This document shows positions 33,030 to 43,312 of a DNA stretch of 64,000 bases, one piece after another. The position numbers were made by a program, and so were the translations under genes. The first letter of the stretch is position 1. Every line of letters begins with the position of its first letter. A model generated the notes under the pieces. It worked only from the letters and a program-made list of their open reading frames with translations. It did not search any database and was not told where the DNA came from. This DNA is from Strigamia acuminata (lineage: Eukaryota > Arthropoda > Chilopoda > Geophilomorpha > Linotaeniidae). The stretch covers positions 124,001-188,000 of the forward strand of contig CASHSZ010000084.1 in NCBI GenBank assembly GCA_949358305.1. The letters run 5' to 3'.

Positions 33030-33045
33030 GGTTATGGGCCCAGCA
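33030..33045 (+). other. Primer-binding site of Copia copy 2
   Basis: GGTTATGGGCCCAGCA, same initiator-tRNA-Met half site as copy 1. Confidence 0.85.
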
Positions 33046-33150
33046 CGCTTCCACTGCGCTTAAAAATCATCAAGTTTTGTACCGGAACATTCGAGGAAGT
33101 TAAAAACGAATTTAACACGAACATTCCACAAGAAACAGAACTAAGAAACG

Positions 33151-36100
33151 ATGGCGAACGGCGGCGGAAATTCAGCTCGAATCGAGGCGTTGGGAAAGGA
33201 AAACTTCGACACATGGAAGATCCAGATGGAAGCAATTTTGGATCAACGGGACCTACTCGTGCACGCGGAAGGTACGTCGAAACGACCAGAAACCATCGAA
33301 GGAAACGCGAAACGTGTGAAGGAGATCGAAACGTGGGAGAAAAGTGATCGAACAGCCAAAAATGACATTTTGCTAAATATAAAACAGTCGGAACTTCGAA
33401 TGGCTAAAAATTGCAACACCGCGAACGAATTGTGGAGGAAGCTGCATAGTGTGTACCAATCAAAAGGACCGGCAAGAAAAATCACGTTGTTAAAACGACT
33501 CGCAACACACAAGATGGCGGACGGAGAAAACGTGGAGAACCACTTAAAAGAATTCTTCGAGCTGGTGGATAAGCTACTAGACATGGATTTCAAGATGCCC
33601 GAAGACTTCACAACGATCTTACTGCTACTAAGCCTGCCGAACTCTTACGACAACTTCAGATGCGCAATAGAATCGCAAGATAAATTGCCCTCGCTGGAAG
33701 TTTTGGAGGGAAAGATCAAAGACGAGTCAATCGCCCGCGGAAAGGGGAAAGAAGACGTATCGGACGCCATGATGGCCAGAAAAACGTTCCAAAAACGTAA
33801 GCAACCAAAGAAATACGGCGACGAAAATTCGAATTCGACCGAGAAGCCAGCTTTCAAATACAAGTGTCACGGTTGCGGAAAAATTGGCCACAAAATCGCC
33901 GATTGCCGAAGTAAAAGCAAGAAGGAAAGCGCATCAAGAGCCGAGAAATCCAAGTACGAATTATTCTTCTGCGAGCAAATCGAGACAGCACTGATAAGCG
34001 AGAAATCACGACCAAAAAATTGGTGTTTGGACAGCGGCGCCAGCTCCCACATGTGCTCGAACGATTCAACATTTTCGACGATTGAATTCCTGAAAAACCA
34101 AAAACTGAATTTGGCCAGCAAAGCGAGTACGAAAATCGACGGAAAAGGAACCGCGAAAATTGTCGTCAACACCGGGAACGGAAATATGAAACTGGATTTG
34201 ACGGAAACCCTTTTGGTACGAGATTTACGAACAAATTTGATGTCGGTCGGGAAGATCACAGAACGGGGACACAAAGTGATTTTCGATGATAAATCAGCAG
34301 AAGTGATAAATCCGAAGGGAGAAATCATATTCACCGCCGAAAAAAGGAACGGATTGTATTACATCGTCGACGAGACCGAGGATGCTGCGACTGCAGCGGA
34401 AATTGAAGTCGGAACCGGATCAAGACCTGCAAAACCCGCAAGTACGAAAATACAAGAATGGCACAAAAGACTTGGGCATCTGAACGAGTCAAGTCTAAAA
34501 ATACTAAACGAAAAGGCGGACGGAATGAAGTTGGAAAAAGACGCCAAGCTGCCAACTTGTGAAACTTGCATCGAGGGGAAGCACGCAAGTACGAAATTTC
34601 CCGATTCCACGTCAAAAAGCGAAAAACTGCTGGAACTTGTACACTCGGACGTTTGCGGACCAATGCCAACAAAGTCCATGAACGGATCAAGATACTTTGT
34701 GACCTTCACCGACGACAAATCGAGGTGGTGCAAGGTGTATTTTCTGAAGCACAAAAGCGAAGTTTTCGAAGCATTCAAGTCTTTTAAAACGTTTTGCGAG
34801 AGGGAAACTGGTTGCGCACTAAAAGTTTTACGATCGGACAACGGGAAGGAATACGTAAACATGAACTTTGACAACTATCTGCGAGAAAACGGCATAAAAC
34901 GTCAAACCAGCGTCGCCCACACCCCGGAACAAAATGGCGTCTCGGAAAGAATGAACAGGACCTTGATCGAGATGGCACGATGCATGTTACTACAAGCAAA
35001 ATTGCCTAACTCATATTGGGCGGAAGCAATCAACACTGCGTGCCACATCCGAAATAAATGCTCGACTAGAAGTTTGAAAAATGAAATACCACATCAGATC
35101 TGGACTGGAAGAAAACCAAATATAGACTATTTTCGAGCTTTCGGGAGCAGAGTCTTCGCGTTGGACAAGAAACCGAACAAGGGGAAGTTCGAACCGAAGT
35201 CAAAAGAATGTATTCTCATCGGATATTGGGACGGATCGAAGGCGTATCGCTTGTGGTCGAAAAGCGAAAATAAGATTATAAAAAGTCGAGACGTGAAATT
35301 TGTCGAAAAATCAGAAAATGAGACGAATGAAGAATGTGGAGAAGACAATAATAATAATTTTAATAATGATTTCACCGATTCCAGAACAGATCCAGACGAA
35401 AACAGAGCCGAAAATTCCGAAGATGAAATAGAGAATGCAAACGAGGACGAGCCCAACAATGCAGTCGAGCCCGACAATGAGGACGAGAGAGAGACGCAAC
35501 ACGAAGAAGCCGAACCTCGTCAAAGTGAAAACACGAAAATAATTCCACGACGATCCTCGAGAACGCCAAAACCTTATCCAAACCGAAATGGGGACCCACC
35601 CAGAAAGAAATACACCAGAAAGAATCCGACAACAACTAATGAAGTTTTGGACGAAATTGCACAGATAGCAATTCTCGACGATCCAACGACAGCGGCCGAA
35701 GCTTTGAATGGAAACGACCCACAAGAATGGATGAAAGCGATGAAGGAAGAGTACGACGCTTTAATCGAAAACGAAACGTGGGAAGAGTGCGACCGACCGA
35801 AAAATAGAAACGTAATCGGATGTATATGGGTCCTCCGCACGAAATTTGAAGCAGACGGGTCAATCGAACGCAGAAAGGCCCGACTGGTCGCCAAAGGATA
35901 TGCACAGCAGCCAGGCATCGACTATTTTGAAACCTACGCGCCTGTCGCACGACCGGGATCAATTCGAATGATGATGGCAATCGCAGCCGAGTTGGGATTG
36001 ACCGTACACCAAATGGACGCGATAACGGCATATTTGAACGGCGAAATCGAAGAGGAAATTTTTATGGAATTCCCCGAATATTTGGAATTTATTGCTGGAA

Positions 36101-37266
36101 TAAAAATCAAGAAAGGAAAAGTCTGCCGGATGAAAAAGGCGTTATACGGATTGAAGCAGTCGGGTCGCCAGTGGTACAAAAAACTGGACGAGAAGTTGCA
36201 AAAGCACGGACTGAAGCCAACAAACGCAGACCCATGCGTGTATTACCAAACGAATGGAGAAGTCATCACGCTCGTCGCAATCTACGTGGATGATTTTATC
36301 ATCGCAACGAACTGCAAAAGAAACCTGGAGAAAATAAAATCGAACCTGAAGAGCGAGTTCAAAATGAAGGATTTAGGACAAATTCACTACTGTTTGGGAA
36401 TCGAGTTTAAACAGGACGAAAAGACGAAATCAATCACGATGGCGCAGAAAAAATACGTAAAGGACATACTGAATCGTTTCGGAATGCAAGACTGCTCGAA
36501 AAACACAACTCCACTCGACGCAAATCAGAAGTTGCAGAAAAACAAGAAAAAGGAGGATGGAGCCGACGAAGAGCTACTGGATCCAGAGAAGTTCCCGTAC
36601 CAAAGTTTAATCGGATCACTCATGTACCTCGCCGTTTGCACTCGACCCGATATTTCCTACACTGTCAGCGCATTAAGTCAATATAATACCTGCTTCACCG
36701 GAACTCATTGGACAGCAGCAAAACGCGTCTTAAGATATTTGAAGCACTCATCGAATCTCGGGCTAAAATTCGAAAAGACCGGAAAAGACTTAGTCGGCTA
36801 CACGGATGCAGATTGGGGAGCAAACTTGGACGACCGTCGCTCGTACACCGGCTACTGCTTTAAACTCGCGAACGCGACAATATGCTGGGAAGCAAGAAAG
36901 CAGAAGACCGTCGCAACCTCGTCGACCGAAGCAGAATATATGGCGTTGGCCGACGCGTCAAAAGAAGCAATCTACTTGCGAAACTTCCTAGACGAAATTA
37001 AATACATCAACAAGAAGAAGGAAACGACCCTCATTTATAGCGACAATCAGGGGGCACACAAATTGGTGCGAAACCCAATTTTCCATTCCAGGACCAAGCA
37101 CATCGACATTCGCCACCATTTCGTTCGAGAAACATGTGAGCGGGGAGATATCGACATAGAATTCCTGGAGAGTGAGAAGATGGTCGCCGATGTGTTGACC
37201 AAGGGGCTTTTTAAGCCAAAACACGAAGAATTGATCGCCCAATTTGGATTGAAGGAAATTGTTTAA
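33151..37266 (+). CDS. Copia gag-pol polyprotein, intact
   Basis: 1371 codons in a single frame, the usual Copia arrangement. Gag occupies residues 1 to about 260, with the zinc knuckle CHGCGKIGHKIADC at 239-252. Protease WCLDSGASSHMC has catalytic D294. GAG-pre-integrase begins WHKRLGHLN at 437. The integrase catalytic triad is D500, D563, E599 (D-D35-E spacing). An acidic N/D/E-rich linker follows at about 725-795. RT has YVDD at 1045-1048. RNase H has YTDADWG (D1219) and TSSTEAEYMAL, ending ADVLTKGLF. All catalytic residues I can check are present. It makes the particle proteins and enzymes for reverse transcription and integration. Confidence 0.97.
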   Translation: MANGGGNSARIEALGKENFDTWKIQMEAILDQRDLLVHAEGTSKRPETIEGNAKRVKEIETWEKSDRTAKNDILLNIKQSELRMAKNCNTANELWRKLHSVYQSKGPARKITLLKRLATHKMADGENVENHLKEFFELVDKLLDMDFKMPEDFTTILLLLSLPNSYDNFRCAIESQDKLPSLEVLEGKIKDESIARGKGKEDVSDAMMARKTFQKRKQPKKYGDENSNSTEKPAFKYKCHGCGKIGHKIADCRSKSKKESASRAEKSKYELFFCEQIETALISEKSRPKNWCLDSGASSHMCSNDSTFSTIEFLKNQKLNLASKASTKIDGKGTAKIVVNTGNGNMKLDLTETLLVRDLRTNLMSVGKITERGHKVIFDDKSAEVINPKGEIIFTAEKRNGLYYIVDETEDAATAAEIEVGTGSRPAKPASTKIQEWHKRLGHLNESSLKILNEKADGMKLEKDAKLPTCETCIEGKHASTKFPDSTSKSEKLLELVHSDVCGPMPTKSMNGSRYFVTFTDDKSRWCKVYFLKHKSEVFEAFKSFKTFCERETGCALKVLRSDNGKEYVNMNFDNYLRENGIKRQTSVAHTPEQNGVSERMNRTLIEMARCMLLQAKLPNSYWAEAINTACHIRNKCSTRSLKNEIPHQIWTGRKPNIDYFRAFGSRVFALDKKPNKGKFEPKSKECILIGYWDGSKAYRLWSKSENKIIKSRDVKFVEKSENETNEECGEDNNNNFNNDFTDSRTDPDENRAENSEDEIENANEDEPNNAVEPDNEDERETQHEEAEPRQSENTKIIPRRSSRTPKPYPNRNGDPPRKKYTRKNPTTTNEVLDEIAQIAILDDPTTAAEALNGNDPQEWMKAMKEEYDALIENETWEECDRPKNRNVIGCIWVLRTKFEADGSIERRKARLVAKGYAQQPGIDYFETYAPVARPGSIRMMMAIAAELGLTVHQMDAITAYLNGEIEEEIFMEFPEYLEFIAGIKIKKGKVCRMKKALYGLKQSGRQWYKKLDEKLQKHGLKPTNADPCVYYQTNGEVITLVAIYVDDFIIATNCKRNLEKIKSNLKSEFKMKDLGQIHYCLGIEFKQDEKTKSITMAQKKYVKDILNRFGMQDCSKNTTPLDANQKLQKNKKKEDGADEELLDPEKFPYQSLIGSLMYLAVCTRPDISYTVSALSQYNTCFTGTHWTAAKRVLRYLKHSSNLGLKFEKTGKDLVGYTDADWGANLDDRRSYTGYCFKLANATICWEARKQKTVATSSTEAEYMALADASKEAIYLRNFLDEIKYINKKKETTLIYSDNQGAHKLVRNPIFHSRTKHIDIRHHFVRETCERGDIDIEFLESEKMVADVLTKGLFKPKHEELIAQFGLKEIV

Positions 37267-37379
37267 GAAATATCGTTTTTAATATTTGAATTGTTTGTGA
37301 ATGAATACTTTAATGTTTAAATGTCTAAATTGCTTAAGAAAAATGTTTTGAATTTTGAAATGTAGGAATATTGCCATTC

Positions 37380-37387
37380 AGGGGAAG
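37380..37387 (+). other. Polypurine tract of Copia copy 2
   Basis: AGGGGAAG directly before the 3' LTR. Confidence 0.8.
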
Positions 37388-37604
37388 TGTTGTTTTATTG
37401 AATGTTATATTCCTGTCCGCCAGGTGTCTTTACCACCTGTGCACCTGTATTTGGCACTGACCAATCAGTGCCCTGTTTTGTATTTAGTGCTCCGCGCACT
37501 TTTAAACATCTGTTTTAGATTAAAACCATCACTGTTAATATTTCACCTAACAAGCCACGCGTCTCCATTTTTTATGCCTCCAACATATTAGAACAAAAAC
37601 TACA
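37388..37604 (+). repeat. 3' LTR of Copia copy 2
   Basis: 217 bp; no difference from the 5' LTR was noticed. Confidence 0.96.
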
Positions 37605-37609
37605 GGTTT

Positions 37610-38529
37610 TGATCGCGTCGATGTTTCGGTTAATGATTTGTTTGCATCTGGGGTTGGTGAATCAATTCGAATTTGCGTTTCGAGGTGTTTCGGCTTATTC
37701 CCCGTTTCTGTTTTCTTAATCTTCGTCTTCGGCCGCTAGATGGTACTTGTGTGAAATAAACGTGTGGAGCGAATGTGTGAAGTGAATTACGATCAAACCG
37801 ACAAACATTTGCTCAATGCATTCATTCTTTGCTTTATTTGTGTCGAACCGCAGCGAAAGTGACCGTCAAAGCCTTTTGTCTGATTAATCGCCACCGTTTA
37901 ACAGAATATTGCTCGTTATTTTCGATGGTTTGATCAATTTGTGTAATTAAAAAATGCGATGAACATGAACTAAAAGGAACCACTCGAGACAGATTTGACT
38001 CTCATTATTAGGCAAGTCCTCATTCCTGATCGTTTTCTGTGGTTTGACGGATCGTCCCTTGACGGGTTGCTGTTTTAATGACTTTTAATTTAATTGCTTA
38101 TATTGCACGAATATATCAAAAAATTAATTTATGCAAAAGTAAATAAGTTTGGTTCTTAAAATTGTTTTTATTATCGAAAATTAGCAATAAAAAAGAATAA
38201 AACTTTTGTTATTTTATTTTATGACTCCTTAATATTTCATCTCTGAGTCTGGTTATCGCTGAGTATTGCTGCAAATCTGGCGGCAACTGTAGGAATTATC
38301 CCTCTGGGCTACCGTACGTCGTTAAGCTTAAAGATTCGTTCTGTCGAGAACAGCGCCCACGATTTATGTCATGTAGTCCCCGTAGCCACATAAAGCAGCC
38401 ACGTTGATCCACGCCAAGTCGAAGCAGAAGGTTTTATTTGTCCGTTTCGTCGGTGTATCTTGAATATTTCTTTGAATTTGTCTTTCCAACGATCGTTTAT
38501 CCCAATTTCAGTGGTATTTTTTCTCTTAG
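37610..38529. other. Probable intron or upstream region of the 38.5-39.3 kb gene
   Basis: Copia copy 2 interrupts this stretch on its left. No exon could be assigned with confidence. A/T-rich around 38100-38220. Confidence 0.35.
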
Positions 38530-39257
38530 AAGCAATCTGAACAGACTTTCGGTCGAACAAAACGAGGTAAGTTTTCATTGTTTGATCAAACACATTTATC
38601 GTAACTTTCAATTAATTATTAACATTTCGTGGATATTTTATGTATTTACTTATTCATAAATATTTATGATCCAGAATCTGTGTGAGAAAATCTGCAGCTT
38701 TTTTTTTTTTATTTAACACATTCGGTTGAAAAGAATAAATCCAGACGATTAGGCGATTGGTCACTGGATTGATCCTGGATTTAGAATATAGCCGTGTTTT
38801 TCGAAATGTGAACCCCGTCGCCCAATTTCACAATGGAGCCGAGCGGTGTGGTTTTCGTCGCATTCTCGATTGGTTTTCTCATCAATTTGTTTTATTTTTC
38901 TTCATTTACATTCCGAGTATTTTTATTCCAGATGGCCTTGTTTCCAAGTTCTGGTTGGTGGTGGTGTTTGAAATATTTTCGAGACTGATTTCGCAACCTT
39001 TTCTAAATGGTGCGGAGTTGATAACGCCCGGTTTGATTCGCCTGGCTGAAATTCAACGAGGATGTTTTTACTCAGGTATTTTTTCAAATTTATTTAATTT
39101 CAAGCTTTTCACATTGCTAGGTGATCATTAATCAAATTGTATCCTTACAACTCCTTGATTGATCACTGATCAATCAAGGAGTTGTAAGGATACAATTTGA
39201 TTATTTTCTTTCTTTAATTTACCAGGCCGTTTCAGCCGCGTGGGCGTAATTCGATGA
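38530..39257 (+). CDS. Last three exons of an unidentified plus-strand gene
   Basis: Exons 38530-38566, 38932-39075 and 39226-39257 have good acceptors (ttctcttag, ttttattccag, aatttaccag) and donors (GTAAGT, GTATTT). Phases agree: the 37-nt exon ends phase 1, the 144-nt exon enters and leaves in phase 1, and the last closes with TGA at 39255-39257. The translation runs KQSEQTFGRTKR, then FWLVVVFEIF and NGAELITPGLIRLAEIQRG, ending RFSRVGVIR. The NGAELITPG text recalls PUA-domain strands (GA-x-x-x-x-PG), but that is a weak hint. Upstream exons are not found; Copia copy 2 may lie in an upstream intron. Confidence 0.45.
39129..39203. repeat. Perfect 37-bp inverted repeat, 1-nt spacer
   Basis: Arms 39129-39165 and 39167-39203 are exact reverse complements around a single C. 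It occupies half of the proposed 150-nt intron of the plus-strand gene (39076-39225). Confidence 0.95.
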
Positions 39258-40250
39258 TTTGATTCGTTTCATTGAAGATTTTACGAAGATATTTTATTTA
39301 GTGAATTGGGGGCAGAAAATCCAACTCTCTACCTCCTCGTGGTTGCCCCTGGGCCACTGGTCAGTTATTGTTCCAGTGGTGCTGAATGAGAGCTCTGGTC
39401 TAGTGTTTTGAATTTGAATTTTATTCTTTGGTATTGTTAGCCTGCGTTCTAGTTTATGGATGTAGCGTTTACCAAATCCATGACATTGCTGTTGTAAGAC
39501 TGTATTCTATTCTATGAATGCAGCATGAAGCAATTTTAACGTGGTGTCTATTCTAAACACTTAGCATTTAATTTAATTAATTAAACATCAATTAATTAAG
39601 TGAATATTTTTTACCTTTTTATCCATTCACATTCTTCGTCAACAGGAATATTGTTTAACGCGATAAATATTAGATATGGGTATATTTAAATATTCGCACA
39701 TTTTGAAAATTAGATTTGTTTTTTTTCTACTGTGATTACCGGTAATTAATCTTCTATACGAGCTGTCGCTTATTGCCGCATTGATGACACACTTGTTCAG
39801 TGATACACATAATTGCCAATGTGACATGAAATTCGGTTAAAAGTCTTGGCCAGTGTCTCTTTTCTGGTAATTTTCTTGTCTTTCATAGCTCAAATTGTTC
39901 TTGAAATCCTGGTCGCATTTAAAAACTTTGGATCGTTATCTGTATTGGTTTGCAGTAATAGGTGTGTTAAGTGTGGTGAAAATTCTATTTTAAATTCAAC
40001 ATTTTTTTTTATTTTAAATTCCAACATTTTATTTTATTTGAAATTCAACATTTTATTTTATTTTAAGCTACAGCTTTTCATGCATGCTTTTGCTGCATTA
40101 TTCAATTTTGCTGTAATGGCTGCTGTCACACCTTTCAGACACCTTTCGGTCAGTAAAAGCTGCAAAGAATAAGAAAAATCATATAATACATTTTATAGGT
40201 AAAACCAATGATTTTTTACCCTTCATAGCTGCAACCTTATCTATCTTAAG
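39258..40250. other. Non-coding region
   Basis: AT-rich, with a short tandem of ATTTTATTTTA-type repeats near 40000-40070 (about three 25-bp units, AAATTCAACATTTTATTTTATTTT). No gene recognised. Confidence 0.4.
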
Positions 40251-40815
40251 CTAAGGCTTAATAATGCTATTTTGGCTGGGATTACCAGCACAAGACTTCT
40301 CAGTTAGGCTGTGGGTTGCCACGTCTTCTCTGGTGAAGACAGCTGTCAACAAATCCAGAATAATTAATTCAGAATAATTACCTATAGTATCTTTAATCCA
40401 ATCTCCTTTTCGATTTAACCAACTGCCTTCCAAAATATTGGGTAAATCAAGTCCGCAGTTATGTCTTATAGGGAAATATCCTATTGTTGTTTTTAAGTGT
40501 GTTGATGCTGACAATCATAAATACAAGCACTTCAGATGCAAGCATCTCACATTTCTTAGCATCTTCAACTAGCCGTATGTCATAGTTCACAAAAACGATA
40601 TTTTTTCCAGATTTAGAATCAAACACTAAATCCTGTTGAATAGTGATTTCATCATGCAGTAGCACAACAAACCTCTGTTTATCCTCCAGGTTTTCAGTCT
40701 CCTCTTTAATCATTGACATTATCTCAATATTAAAATCACTATGTGGGGCTATGACGTTGGTGCAATCCTTTAAAGTTGATTCCCCAGGTAATTTGAGTAC
40801 ACCTGTATCCCTCAA
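40251..40815 (-). pseudogene. P-element/THAP9-like transposase fragment
   Basis: The 40815-40459 segment reads RDTGVLKLPGESTLKDCTN and then RFVVLLHDEITIQQDLVFD. This matches the D-E-x-x-I catalytic-region pattern of P-element and THAP9 transposases (normally LKLP..TL and DEM.I..). After KCEMLASEVLVFMIVSIN the protein similarity jumps to another frame (LKTTIGYFPIRH), so at least one frameshift is present. Both termini and the second catalytic Asp are missing. A dead relic. Confidence 0.65.
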
Positions 40816-40838
40816 AGCAGTTTGACAGATGGGTCCTT

Positions 40839-40898
40839 AACAAAACTGGCATTCATAATGCCTTACAAATGTAAGGCATTATGAATGCCAGTTTTGTT
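40839..40898. repeat. Perfect 28-bp hairpin
   Basis: Arms 40839-40866 and 40871-40898 are exact reverse complements around AAAT. It abuts the broken 5' end of the P-like fragment, so it may be a terminal structure or a separate micro-insertion. Confidence 0.95.
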
Positions 40899-40899
40899 T

Positions 40900-42350
40900 A
40901 ATGTGAATATTTTCATTTACTTCAGTTTAAAGTTGGCGCTCGTAAGTTTGTCTTGTTCCTTTTGCAGTCTTGAGATTGTTGGATAATCGGATGTGAAATG
41001 ATGAGCGATTGTTGAAATGAAAATATGAAATATAGGTTTATTCTACACTCAACCTCAATATCCACACCGATTGATTTCATATTTCCATTATATTCCCATA
41101 GATTACATATGACATTCCCACATTTTTTTTTTTTTTTTACTTTCTTGTTAAATTTATTTTTATTTTTCATTTTTGTGTTGTTTTTGTTAGTTCTAATAAC
41201 TTAACTAAAAAAAGAATTCACAAATTTATATATTTTTAAGTTCATATTATAAAAAAAAATGCATTCTGTGGAACGACTTACACTTCTAAAGCCTTGCAGT
41301 TGCACTGGGTGGAACTGGGGAAACCACAGAAAACCCAGTTAGACTTTAATGGCGCATAGAAAGAATGTTAGAAAAAATAATTATTTGAGGTTTTCTTTTA
41401 TACTTGTTTTCTTCTGCTCTCTTCTTCTTCGCTTGATGCTGTGGATATTCTTGCCATCCTTTGTTTTTAGCCTAAGTGATTCTGTCCTCGAGTTTGTTTA
41501 TTCGCTCGTAAGTTTCCTGGCAAGGCTTTGATGAAGTCGTGCAGGTAGTGGTCAGAACGAATGAAATTTTATGCATCTACGCCTAAGCTAAGAAGAAAGT
41601 TGTACAGGCATATTTGTTTGGTCGTTGCTTCTTTTTACTTTGTTTTTCTCTAGCCTGTAAAATTCTTTGTGGTTCTCTCAGTGAAAGATTACGATCTCTG
41701 GAATCTGCAAGTTCAGGTAGTAAGACACTCAAAGTAAAACAATCTGAGTTTTGGGATTATCTTATCCAGTAGTGGTTGGTCTCTGTAAATTGGGATAATT
41801 TTTGTATCATTTACTATATAAACCACAAGATCACATCTTTTTAGACCTGTACATTGTAACTGGATCTGAATTTGAAAGTAGTAGAAAGCAGTACTTTATA
41901 TACATGCCAACAGACGCCAGAATCGTCTTAATTGCCTCGCCACTCATCTATTAAAAAAAATTAGTATAAACAATCAAACAATATGTACTCTTTACTTACT
42001 TTTGCTTCTCTCAGTTCCTGAAAGTATGACGCTAGTTGGATCTTGTTCGTCAGTAATTCCGGATTGGAGGAAGGTAGTATTCTGTTTTTTTCTTAGAAAA
42101 TACAGAATACTACTTACGTGATGAACACGGACAATTTTCTTTGCTAAAATCAAAATAAATATTATTTAATAAGTAGTAATTATTAATTTACAATAGACTT
42201 ACCTTCAGTCTTTAAATTACAATGGATTCCAAGCCATTGTAAATAAATCAATTAGTAAATTAATTCTATCATACAAATTAACTTATTTAATTAAAAACTA
42301 TCTTATTTAATAAAAAACTAACTCATTTAATCAAAAACTAACCTTAAGAT
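40900..42350. other. AT-rich region with hairpins
   Basis: Two perfect short inverted repeats: GTAGTATTCTGT/ACAGAATACTAC (42074-42085, 42102-42113) and TTACAATGG/CCATTGTAA (42217-42225, 42234-42242). No gene recognised. Confidence 0.4.
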
Positions 42351-42351
42351 A

Positions 42352-42527
42352 CTAACAAATCTAATCAAAAAGCTAAGCTGGTGGTTGGATTTTATCCCAC
42401 AGGCGAAAGTATCTAAATCTAAGTTCTGACCACATATCCCTAAAGAAACTAACAAATCTAACCAAAAAAGCTAAGCTGGTGGTTGGATTTTATCCCACAG
42501 GCGATAGTATCTAAATCTAAGTTCTGC
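42352..42527. repeat. Tandem pair of ~98-bp repeats, locus 1
   Basis: Two units containing GCTAAGCTGGTGGTTGGATT followed by TTATCCCACAGGCGA; the GGTTGG core is at 42383 and 42481. The same tandem pair occurs at 55250-55438. Confidence 0.9.
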
Positions 42528-42559
42528 CTAGAAAAAAACTATACTCACAAAAGTCAGCT

Positions 42560-43100
42560 GGTCCTTGTAGGGAACATTAAAGATCACCAACACCTGAGTC
42601 TGTACTGGTTTCCAATTCGGAAGAACTTACTTCAGTAGAACTTTCCGATGAACTTCTATTGGCGCAACCACATTTTCTGCAGTTCTAATTGCATAATGTC
42701 TATGCTCATGCTCAGGCTCACATGCAGAACTGCTGTTAGGTTCACTTTCAGGAGCACTGTGATCTAACTCCTGTACTTCAGCGTAGTTTTCAAAAATGTC
42801 GACATCATCCTCGGATTTTGAGTCCCAAGAATGTTTGGCGTTGCACTGGCAACGCCACAGCTCAGGTTCAGATGCAGAACTGCTGTTAGGTTCACTTTCA
42901 GGAGCACTGTGATCTAACTCCTGTACTTCAGCGTAGTTTTCGAAAATGTCGACATCATCCTATGATTCTGAGTCCCAAGAATGTTTGGCGTTGCACTGAC
43001 AACGCCACGGCTCAGGCTCTGAACCTAACAGCAGTTCTACATCTCTTTCAGGAACACTGTTATCTAACTCCTGTACTTCAGCGTAGTTTTCGAAAATGAT
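42560..43100 (-). pseudogene. Coding-like region with a 150-bp (50-residue) tandem repeat
   Basis: The core GCGTAGTTTTC recurs at 42781, 42931 and 43081, exactly 150 bp apart, so the minus-strand frame is kept. Each unit encodes IFENYAEVQELD, an acidic Ser/Glu-rich linker (HSAPESEPNSSSASEPE), WRCQCNAKHSWDS and an acidic end. One unit has a TAG after WDSES (near 42962), so the frame is broken. It lies downstream, in the same orientation, of the Ulp1-like ORF at 43313-44005 and may have been its C-terminal part. Family unknown. Confidence 0.5.
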
Positions 43101-43312
43101 AATCAAATAAACTCAAATCATAAAGAAATAAGAGTTAAGAATGACAATCAATGTATAAATGTTAATTCATATTGGGGCCCTAATCCAAGAGACCAAGCAC
43201 TGAAGGTGCTAGTCTCCAAGGCTGAGAGGCATGGTGATGTTCACTGGTTCAACTCCAAAGCAGATCTGACTTGTCTGAGTTAAAACGGCTTGCCAATTCG
43301 TGTTACTCATTT

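Larger units (their letters stand above)
32813..37604 (+). mobile_element. Full-length, apparently intact Copia LTR retrotransposon, copy 2
   Basis: 4792 bp with 217-bp LTRs that look identical by eye, flanked by the 5-bp TSD GGTTT (32808-32812, 37605-37609). PBS, one uninterrupted 1371-codon gag-pol and PPT are all present. This is the best candidate in the window for an element able to move now. Confidence 0.96.

Noticed and set aside
43141-43280. Possible tRNA near GGTTCAACTCC
   Set aside because: A T-loop-like string alone; no matching D-arm or acceptor stem.
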